A stretch of 7,695 bases of DNA from Pseudobdellovibrionaceae bacterium (GTDB taxonomy: Bacteria > Bdellovibrionota > Bdellovibrionia > Bdellovibrionales > JAMPXM01). How positions within the stretch are numbered: position 1 is the stretch's first letter; the number at the start of each line of letters is the position of its first letter. Under the pieces are notes generated by a model that ran no database searches, was not told the DNA's origin, and saw only the letters and a list, made by a program, of their open reading frames with translations. The stretch is from assembly GCA_913776405.1 (NCBI GenBank), contig CAJYOV010000604.1, positions 1-7,695 on the forward strand, read 5' to 3'. Below, piece after piece: positions 1-5,435 of the stretch. The position numbers were made by a program, and so were the translations under genes.

Positions 1-2
1 AA

Positions 3-632
3 ATTGAAACTTTAAAGCCTGTCGGGCGCGACCGATTCCAGATTTCATTTTCAATTTCGGAAGAGACCGAAGCGAAGATGAAGAAGCTTAAAGGACTTTT
101 CGCGCACACGAATCCGAACATGACGACAGAGGAGCTTTTCGAGAGGTTGGTTGAGCTGGGGTTCGAAAAGTTTGATCCGATGAGGAAAGCTTTGCGGTCG
201 CAGAATCGACGGATGAGAGGCGATGTAATGAAAGCGCCGCACACCTCGAAAAGGTCGGGAGCGACTCAAGCTCCGAACAAGACGGGACCGACCAGAGTAA
301 CGCCGAAAAAGTTACGGGAAGAGGCCGCAGGGGCGGATGCAGCGGCTGAGGCTGTCTCTGCCGGTCTCGAGAAAGTGATTGCATTTGATGCGCATGAAAC
401 GAACCGCGAGCGCGCGAGATCTATTTCTGCGGAGGTGCGACACGCGGTTTGGGTGCGCAACGGTGGCAGAGGCTGTGAGTTTTCGAGTGACACTAATTTG
501 CGGTGTGGTTCACACCACTCACTTCAAATCGATCACATCTTTGGTTTTGCGTTGGGTGGTATGAACGACGCGGAAAACCTGCGCGTTGTGTGCGCGAAAC
601 ATAATCGCTTTATCTGGAAGATGCAGAAATAA
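3..632 (+). CDS. HNH endonuclease family protein, C-terminal part (5' end outside window)
   Basis: This is the C-terminal 209 residues of an HNH-type nuclease-like protein. The frame is open from base 3. The residues before the first visible ATG (base 78) read RFQISFSISEETEAKMKKLK, which fits the family's conserved helix segment before 'LFAHTNPNM', so base 78 is an internal methionine and the true start lies off the left edge. A variable, Ala/Lys/Pro-rich linker follows (about 200-410). The HNH core spans about 435-620: RHAVWVRNGGRGC, a second Cys in 'LRCGS', the catalytic 'IDHI' (His codon 534-536), 'ENL', and a final C-x2-HN. The Cys pairs suggest a structural zinc site. Known family role is metal-dependent DNA cleavage; the substrate is unknown, and the members I associate with Bdellovibrio are multi-copy and uncharacterised. 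The stop is followed by a long non-coding stretch with no clear terminator. Confidence 0.85.
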   Translation: METLKPVGRDRFQISFSISEETEAKMKKLKGLFAHTNPNMTTEELFERLVELGFEKFDPMRKALRSQNRRMRGDVMKAPHTSKRSGATQAPNKTGPTRVTPKKLREEAAGADAAAEAVSAGLEKVIAFDAHETNRERARSISAEVRHAVWVRNGGRGCEFSSDTNLRCGSHHSLQIDHIFGFALGGMNDAENLRVVCAKHNRFIWKMQK

Positions 633-1132
633 GCTAAGCAGCGGAGAGGTTAGGCAAGCAATCGCGATGACAGCTGCAGAATGCGAAGATCTCTACCCAG
701 CTGAGGAACAGGTAGCGCAGTCCTCGAAATGGAAACCACTTGGTTAGCCTCCGCCCTCCGAACGTCAGCTCTGTTCGGCAGCGCAGCGACGTTTTGAATG
801 GTTATCCGTGGCTCTTGATACGAACGACTCACGCGCATGAAGCGCGAGCCGCCGCCCGCGCCACGAACACCACCCGCATCCCCAAACCACCCCAGCGCGG
901 TGGCCGTGATCGGGAAGCCAGATTGTAAATAGTTCGTGCGCGGCGCGGCCGTCTCGTCAACGAAGGCGAAGGATCAGGCTGAACGGCGATAAAACGGGCG
1001 AGAGAGTGGCGCACCAAACAAGCGCAGTTGGCCCTAAGTTCGCAGTAGTCGGGGACTGTCGAAACTGAGGACGATTTTGTTTGGCCAATCTGGGCTGGGC
1101 GTGAATTTGGACTCACGAAAGAAGGAATTCAA
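633..1132. other. 500-base stretch with no convincing gene
   Basis: The region lies between the HNH gene and the DUF2141 gene. Open frames on both strands (for example 740-928 + and 829-1116 -) give low-complexity Arg/Ala/Pro-rich translations with no recognisable motif and no good ribosome binding site. The part around 840-905 is notably C-rich on the + strand, unlike the flanking genes. The last part must hold the promoter of the DUF2141 gene, but I cannot place -35 and -10 boxes with confidence. I see no tRNA, known structured RNA or transposon ends. Confidence 0.5.
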
Positions 1133-1570
1133 ATGACACGTATGTTTCAAATGATGGTGCTTGTGCTCGCGATGGTTGTTGGTCAAGGCGCGATGGCGGC
1201 TCAGAAAGCGGACCTTACAATTTCGATCTCGAATATGCGTAACGCCAAGGGTTCTGTCCTCGTTGCAGTTTTCAAGGACGGTGTTGGGTTCCCAAGCGAT
1301 AACGACAAAGCGATCGACAACTTGAAGCTGACTCCGCAGCAAGCACAGAAATTCATTCTCGAAGATCTTGAACCGGGCGACTACGCGATTGCACTTCTCC
1401 ACGATGAAAACAACAACGGCAAGATGGATAAAGTGATCTTCTTCCCGAAAGAGGGTTTTGGCTTCTCGAACGATGCGATGGGTACAGCGGGTCCACCAAG
1501 CTACAAAAAAGCGAAGTTCACAGTGAAGGCGCCGAAGACTTCGATCAATATCAAGATGAAGTACATGTAA
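1133..1570 (+). CDS. DUF2141 family secreted protein
   Basis: This 145-residue protein has an N-terminal signal peptide: a hydrophobic stretch at about residues 6-18 and a likely signal peptidase I site after Ala22 (AMA-A). The mature part matches the DUF2141 family: an early beta strand 'LTISISNMRNAKGSVLVAVF' (28-47), 'PGDYAIALLHDENNNGKMD' (81-99), 'EGFGFSNDA' (107-115) and 'GPPSYKKAKF' (120-129). The Asp/Asn-rich 'DENNNGKMD' loop resembles a calcium-binding loop, though metal binding is not shown. The family's function is unknown; members are small, exported beta-sandwich-like proteins. The ATG at 1133 is preferred because 'gaagga' lies just upstream at good spacing; M4 is a less likely alternative. 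Length is normal for the family. A strong hairpin follows directly, so the gene is probably monocistronic. Confidence 0.85.
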   Translation: MTRMFQMMVLVLAMVVGQGAMAAQKADLTISISNMRNAKGSVLVAVFKDGVGFPSDNDKAIDNLKLTPQQAQKFILEDLEPGDYAIALLHDENNNGKMDKVIFFPKEGFGFSNDAMGTAGPPSYKKAKFTVKAPKTSINIKMKYM

Positions 1571-1572
1571 AC

Positions 1573-1606
1573 TTCGCGAGCGCTAGAAAGCCTAGCGCGT
1601 CGCGAA
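1573..1606 (+). terminator. GC-rich hairpin after the DUF2141 gene
   Basis: The arms TTCGCGA-GCGCTAG (1573-1586) and CTAGCGC-g-TCGCGAA (1592-1606) pair over 14 bp with one bulged G (1599) and a 5-base loop. The hairpin begins two bases after the stop codon. No T-run follows on the + strand, so it may act as an imperfect intrinsic terminator or as an mRNA 3'-end stabiliser. Confidence 0.55.
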
Positions 1607-1687
1607 AAGTATCACTCCGACTGCGAGTCTCGTTGCCACACATAAAGAGTTTTGGTTTGCTTTCGTTTCACCCGTAAAGAGGACATC

Positions 1688-2155
1688 ATGAAACAAGCAT
1701 TCAAATCGCTCGTCTTGGCATCTGTGTTAGCAATTTTCGCAGTCGGTTGTTCAACGTCTGCACCTTTCCGTATTCCTGAAGGTCAAACGTTGAAAGTGAC
1801 TGACCGCACAGTTGTCTTGAACAACGAAGGCGTTTGGAAAACGTCGCCATTCTTCTGGAGCACAGCAGGCGGCGCGCCTTACCGTTTGATCGATAAAGAC
1901 GGTAACATCGTACGCCAAGGTAAAATCAAAACTCAGTTCCGTGCAGCTTCGATCTTCTGGCCACCGTTCGCGCTTATCTACTGGCCAATGGGTTTGAACA
2001 AAGATGGTTTCGATATGACGAAACCAGGCGACGGTTACCAAGTTGTCGATTACCCAGCTCCTGGTGTCGTTCCAGGTGCATCGCGCTCGACGGTCGCGCC
2101 AGCGGCTCCAATTCAGGAGTCGACTGTGAAGAAGCCAGCAAAGAAAAAGAAGTAA
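1688..2155 (+). CDS. Small lipoprotein of unknown function with a lysine-rich C-terminus
   Basis: I chose ATG 1688, giving 155 residues, because 'aagagg' (1677-1682) sits at proper spacing and the N-terminus is then a standard lipoprotein signal: MKQAFK, a hydrophobic core, and the lipobox AVGC with the lipidated cysteine at residue 21. A TTG-started extension from 1652 would bury the signal peptide. Ser at +2 favours outer membrane localisation by the usual sorting rule, which is not proven for this group. The mature part is rich in aromatic residues (PFFWSTAGGAPYRLIDKDG; IFWPPFALIYWPMG). It then passes through a Pro/Ala/Val linker to the tail KKPAKKKK. The basic tail could contact peptidoglycan, lipopolysaccharide or nucleic acid; this is inference. 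I do not recognise the family. Codon use looks biased toward well-expressed genes. The gene converges on the SUI1-like gene 23 bases downstream. Confidence 0.8.
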   Translation: MKQAFKSLVLASVLAIFAVGCSTSAPFRIPEGQTLKVTDRTVVLNNEGVWKTSPFFWSTAGGAPYRLIDKDGNIVRQGKIKTQFRAASIFWPPFALIYWPMGLNKDGFDMTKPGDGYQVVDYPAPGVVPGASRSTVAPAAPIQESTVKKPAKKKK

Positions 2156-2178
2156 TTAGACACCGCAAAACACGGGGA

Positions 2179-2547
2179 TTACATCCCTTTGTACTTGAAG
2201 CCCTTTTTATCGAAAAGGGCTTTCACTTCGGCGCGCTTGTCGCCCTGAATTTCAATTAAGCCTCTGTCGTGCGACATCTCGAATGTTCCGCCGACACCGC
2301 ACTTCGACTTCAATTCTTTACAGAGATCTTTGACCCAAGCTTCGTTGCGAGGAAGCTGGTCGATGACCGTAACGGTCTTGCCGCCGCGAGATGCTTTCTC
2401 AAGACGAAAGACCGCTGTCCATTTCAGTTCGGAAATGGTCGCAAGCGACATGTCGTTGCGATTCACCTTGCCGGATTTTTCGTTCTCGATTTTAACTTTG
2501 TCTTTTGGATCGTCGGACCAAACCAGTTTGTTCTTGAAATCGCTCAT
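2179..2547 (-). CDS. SUI1/YciH-type translation initiation factor family protein
   Basis: This 122-residue protein carries a C-terminal SUI1 (eIF1-like) fold: RLEKASRGGKTVTVI (48-62), LCKELKSKCGVGGT (75-88) and IEIQGDKR (98-105), all hallmark segments. Bacterial homologues (YciH in E. coli) bind the small ribosomal subunit and are implicated in start-site fidelity or stress-related initiation control. They are not essential core factors like IF3. The first 45 residues are charged and variable. The ATG (2547-2545) overlaps the TGA of the upstream response regulator gene in the four bases ATGA. I see no good Shine-Dalgarno in the preceding bases, so expression probably depends on translational coupling to the regulator. 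Length is slightly above the typical 105-115 residues. Confidence 0.9.
   Translation of the reverse strand: MSDFKNKLVWSDDPKDKVKIENEKSGKVNRNDMSLATISELKWTAVFRLEKASRGGKTVTVIDQLPRNEAWVKDLCKELKSKCGVGGTFEMSHDRGLIEIQGDKRAEVKALFDKKGFKYKGM
2199..2221 (+). terminator. Possible intrinsic terminator of the lipoprotein gene, inside the opposing SUI1-like gene
   Basis: A perfect 9-bp inverted repeat, AGCCCTTTT - TATCG - AAAAGGGCT, is followed by a short TTT. It lies 44 bases after the lipoprotein stop codon and falls within the last codons of the convergent SUI1-like gene (residues around ALFDKKGF). The T-run is short, and the structure could be incidental to the coding sequence. Confidence 0.4.
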
Positions 2548-3401
2548 GCGTGGACAGAATGGACGCTTCCGTTTCGACTAGCAATCGGAATCGGTCGCTT
2601 CGTCAGACGCAAAATGGTGCGAATCAATTGATCCGCATTGAACGGTTTCGTCAGATAGTCTTTGAAGCCGCACTTAAACGATTCTTCGCGTTCCGTTCGC
2701 GATGAAACGGCAGAAACCGCAATCACCGGAATCTTGAGGCCGCTTTCGATCATCTCTTTCATCGCCTGATTGCCGTCCATCACAGGCATCTGAATGTCCA
2801 TGAGGATCAAGTCGTAATCGCCCGACTGCGCTTTGCGAATCGCTTCGGCGCCGTCTTGAGCAGGCTCAGCTTCACCGCCGAGATCTGTGAGAAGAGCGCA
2901 CTCGATATCGAGCGTGTCAGGTGAGTCATCGACGATCAAAAATTTCAAGCCGCGAAGCAGAGTTTTGATTGTGCCTAGATCTGTCGAGCCGCGTGCCTGG
3001 CTCAAGAGACGTTGGAACGTTTCGCGATTGGAAGCTGGATTGATCGGACACTTGAAAAGTAACTTTGTGCGCGTTTCATCTTTAGGCGCTTGAGGGTCGC
3101 GGGAAACGAATTGCAAAACGTTGTTATCGAGGAGCCGGCATTCGACCTGCATCTCAGCCGCTTCGACTTGATCGAGCTCGCGACGAAGAGCTTCTGCGAG
3201 CTCGCGCTGAAATCGAGCGAGATCCGTTTCGATCACCCAGGTCGGAAGTTTGTTCGCTATGCGGAAAGAGAAGAGGCGACCGCGTGCAGCCGCAAAGTCA
3301 GCGTGGTCGTCCAGAACATCGTTCATCGCGGCTGCGAGAGACTCGGCTAGAGAGGTCTCGCGTGCTTGAGCGTCAGGAACTTCGGTCTTGATATCCGGCA
3401 T
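2544..3401 (-). CDS. Response regulator: unrecognised N-terminal domain plus C-terminal receiver domain
   Basis: The start is taken at ATG 3401-3399 (MPDIKTEV), with 'aggac' upstream at fair spacing, giving 285 residues. The longer open frame to 3536 adds 45 residues without family features and would cross the divergent promoter region. Residues about 153-266 form a CheY-like receiver: acidic pair Asp158/Asp159 in 'LIVDDS', phosphoacceptor Asp202 in 'LILMDIQMPVMDG', switch Ser230 in 'IAVSA', and Lys252 in 'YLTKPF'. All key residues are present, so it should accept phosphate from a histidine kinase; none is encoded in the window. Residues 1-150 are helical and charged at first, then beta-like (about 85-120), and match no domain I know. 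No DNA-binding or enzymatic output domain follows the receiver, so output may be through protein contacts. It is co-transcribed with the SUI1-like gene through an ATGA overlap. Confidence 0.85.
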   Translation of the reverse strand: MPDIKTEVPDAQARETSLAESLAAAMNDVLDDHADFAAARGRLFSFRIANKLPTWVIETDLARFQRELAEALRRELDQVEAAEMQVECRLLDNNVLQFVSRDPQAPKDETRTKLLFKCPINPASNRETFQRLLSQARGSTDLGTIKTLLRGLKFLIVDDSPDTLDIECALLTDLGGEAEPAQDGAEAIRKAQSGDYDLILMDIQMPVMDGNQAMKEMIESGLKIPVIAVSAVSSRTEREESFKCGFKDYLTKPFNADQLIRTILRLTKRPIPIASRNGSVHSVHA

Positions 3402-3446
3402 CGTTTTGTCCTGGGGTAAAAAAGGCGGAGCATCGCCTCGACAGAC

Positions 3447-3458
3447 CCTAAATTTAGG
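3447..3458. promoter_or_regulatory. 12-bp perfect palindrome between divergent genes (candidate operator)
   Basis: CCTAAATTTAGG is a perfect inverted repeat lying 45 bases upstream of the response regulator start and 98 bases upstream of the preferred DUF1704 start. Its AT-rich centre and location between divergent genes are typical of a dimeric repressor or activator site. No second copy is seen in the window and the binding protein is unknown. Confidence 0.3.
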
Positions 3459-3556
3459 TGAGGAAAAATATCTGGCCAAGAGGGGCGGTGAATCTTGGAC
3501 AGATATACACACAAGCATCTCTTCCCGAGTTTGCAATCGAGGTCCATAGTGGGTTT

Positions 3557-4918
3557 ATGAAGATTGATCGAGAACTCGCTCGAAAAGCCCGCGAAATTTC
3601 CCACGAAATCCGAACTGCGCAGAAGGACTTGCGAATTCTGCGGGCCGTACGTTGGGACCCAGACTTCGAAGCCAGGTACTTTGCTCAAGAGGGCAGACCG
3701 TCGAACGATTCGGTTCGTTTCGATTACAAATCTAGAAAACCTAACTTTGCGTTGAACGAAAAGTTAACGGCACTCGAAGACTTAAAAGAGCGAGTTAAAA
3801 CCGACTTCGCGGACCAAGTCGATTATCAGGTCATTTTCCAATCGATCCTTCGTGACTTAACGAATGTCGCGAAATTAATCACAAAAGTTGGAACTGAAGA
3901 GTTCGGTCTCATTAGTGAAGATCTGTGGGGCGCACCGAAGCAGCGCTTGTCGCCATCGGGACCTACGATCTTAAGCGTCGCGGAACGCTTCGGGCGAAAT
4001 CTTTATCGCGTAAGCGACGGTGAAACAGAAAAGATGTTCCCGAAAGTTTTGAATTCGGAAGGTTTGGCGTCACTTCTCAGAAGCCGGCTTCAAGAGTCGC
4101 ATCTGATCGAACAAGTGAAGGTGATCGTGACGAATAAACTTGTCGCTGATGCAGCGGCGGGCAGCGACTACGTCAAGATCCGCAAAGACGCGAAGTTTTC
4201 AATCAAAGATGTCGACGTGCTTCTCTATCACGAAGTGTACACGCACATCGTGACGGGTTTGAATGGGCGCAGCCAGCGCTACGCGAAATGGTTGGGTTTC
4301 GATTCGCCTCGCTGCTCGAGCACGCAAGAGGGCCTAGCAGTCTTTATCGAGCTCCTATCTGGCAAAACATACCCTCGCCGCCAAAAGCGCATCATCGACC
4401 GGATCATGCTTCTAGGCATGATCGAGACGGGCGAGTCGCCGGGCAAGATGTACGACTGGCTGATAGAGATGGGTTACTCTCATAAAGAGGCTCTTAGCCT
4501 GATCATGCGAGCGTTCCGTGGCTCAAACCCTGAAGCGCGCCGCCCGTTCACGAAAGACGTCAGCTACATCAAAGGGCTGATCGAGTGTTTTAACTTCATT
4601 CACTTAAGTTTGATTCACAATCACTACGATCACATTCACGCCCTCTACTGCGGCAAAATGAACGTGCGCGAAGTCCCGCACATCGTGAATTTGATGAAGC
4701 AAGGATTGGTTGAGAAACCCCGCTGGATTCCGCCGGAGTTCCTCGATCTCGATTCGTTGGCTGGTTGGTTCGGCACCGTGATCGCGATGAGCGATATTCG
4801 AGACATCGAACTTCAAACTGTGTACCGCTCGACTCTCTATGGCGAGAAACCTGCGTCACGCTCAAAGCGGGTTGAGCCACATGCCATGACGCCAGACCAA
4901 GGTCTGGTTGCCAACTGA
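3557..4918 (+). CDS. DUF1704 / QEGLA-motif zinc metallopeptidase-like protein
   Basis: This 453-residue protein belongs to DUF1704, whose bacterial members are often annotated 'flavohemoglobin expression-modulating QEGLA motif protein'. It is related to the eukaryotic MATCAP/TMCP tubulin carboxypeptidases. Visible hallmarks are the HExxxH zinc motif HEVYTH (225-230), the TQEGLA motif (256-261) whose Glu is the likely third zinc ligand, and the later family segments RAFRGSN, FTKDVSYIKGL and a helical C-terminal region ending near 'RWIPPEFLDLDSLAGWFG'. The N-terminal 60 residues are charged and helical. No signal peptide is seen, so it is probably cytoplasmic; the bacterial substrate is unknown. 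Start choice: ATG 3557 avoids the operator-like palindrome, but its Shine-Dalgarno is weak (GAGG 14 bases upstream). A GTG at 3458 would add 33 residues lacking family features. It lies 56 bases before iorA and may be co-transcribed with it. Confidence 0.85.
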   Translation: MKIDRELARKAREISHEIRTAQKDLRILRAVRWDPDFEARYFAQEGRPSNDSVRFDYKSRKPNFALNEKLTALEDLKERVKTDFADQVDYQVIFQSILRDLTNVAKLITKVGTEEFGLISEDLWGAPKQRLSPSGPTILSVAERFGRNLYRVSDGETEKMFPKVLNSEGLASLLRSRLQESHLIEQVKVIVTNKLVADAAAGSDYVKIRKDAKFSIKDVDVLLYHEVYTHIVTGLNGRSQRYAKWLGFDSPRCSSTQEGLAVFIELLSGKTYPRRQKRIIDRIMLLGMIETGESPGKMYDWLIEMGYSHKEALSLIMRAFRGSNPEARRPFTKDVSYIKGLIECFNFIHLSLIHNHYDHIHALYCGKMNVREVPHIVNLMKQGLVEKPRWIPPEFLDLDSLAGWFGTVIAMSDIRDIELQTVYRSTLYGEKPASRSKRVEPHAMTPDQGLVAN

Positions 4919-4937
4919 TTTTCATTTAGCGACGATA

Positions 4938-4966
4938 CCCCTTTCAACATTGGTTTTGAGAAGGGG
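4938..4966 (+). promoter_or_regulatory. Hairpin enclosing the ribosome binding site of iorA
   Basis: CCCCTT-TCAA (4938-4947) pairs with TTGA-g-AAGGGG (4956-4966), giving 10 bp with a single bulged G and an 8-base loop. The 3' arm AAGGGG is the only plausible Shine-Dalgarno for the ATG at 4975 (8-base spacing), so the structure would mask it when folded. It could act as a translational switch, or as a weak terminator after the DUF1704 gene, though it lacks a T-run. Confidence 0.45.
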
Positions 4967-4974
4967 CGAAAGCG

Positions 4975-5427
4975 ATGAAACTCACCGTGAACGGAAAAGC
5001 GATTGAACTGGATGTCGATCCTGAAATGCCACTGCTGTGGGCGCTTCGCGATGAGCTCGGCTATACAGGTACGAAGTTCGGCTGTGGTAAAGCCCTTTGC
5101 GGTGCCTGTACGGTTCATCTCGACAATGAGCCGATTCGCTCTTGCTCGTTTCCTATTTCAGCTGCGGAAGGCAAGTCTGTGACGACGATCGAAGGTCTCA
5201 ACGACAAGGTCGCCGCTGCCGTTCAAAAAGCGTGGGTCGACAATCACGTGCCTCAATGCGGGTACTGCCAATCGGGGCAGATCATGTCGGCAGTCGCACT
5301 TCTTCGTCAGAACAAAAAACCGAAAGACTCGGAAATTGATGGCGCGATGTCTGGCAACATTTGCAGATGCGGTACCTACCAGCGTATTCGCGCGGCGATT
5401 CACCAAGCCGCTAAAGATTTGGCGTGA
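4975..5427 (+). CDS. iorA: Isoquinoline 1-oxidoreductase-type [2Fe-2S] small subunit
   Basis: This 150-residue electron-transfer subunit of a xanthine oxidase family molybdenum hydroxylase carries both expected clusters. The plant-type [2Fe-2S] site uses Cys37, Cys42, Cys45 and Cys57 ([16 protein letters not shown] then RSC). The second, helical [2Fe-2S] site uses Cys95, Cys98, Cys130 and Cys132 ([11 protein letters not shown] and NICRCGTY). All ligands and the length are normal for the family. In the known enzyme, electrons from substrate hydroxylation at the Mo-cytosine dinucleotide site of IorB pass through these clusters to an external acceptor. It lacks its own signal and would be co-exported with the Tat-targeted large subunit. 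The ATG lies 8 bases after AAGGGG, which is part of a hairpin. The partner gene follows after 8 bases but is broken, so this subunit is probably an orphan. The substrate cannot be told from sequence. Confidence 0.92.
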   Translation: MKLTVNGKAIELDVDPEMPLLWALRDELGYTGTKFGCGKALCGACTVHLDNEPIRSCSFPISAAEGKSVTTIEGLNDKVAAAVQKAWVDNHVPQCGYCQSGQIMSAVALLRQNKKPKDSEIDGAMSGNICRCGTYQRIRAAIHQAAKDLA

Positions 5428-5435
5428 GGTTTAAA

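Noticed and set aside
160..180. GGTTCGA-like tRNA T-loop sequence
   Set aside because: It encodes the conserved LGFEKFD segment of the HNH protein, and no cloverleaf surrounds it.
829..1116. 95-codon open frame on the - strand in the spacer
   Set aside because: The translation is Arg/Ala/Pro-rich with no motif, no good ribosome binding site and no recognisable family.
3402..3536. 45-residue N-terminal extension of the response regulator
   Set aside because: It crosses the divergent promoter region and palindrome, lacks family features, and ATG 3401 has a plausible Shine-Dalgarno.
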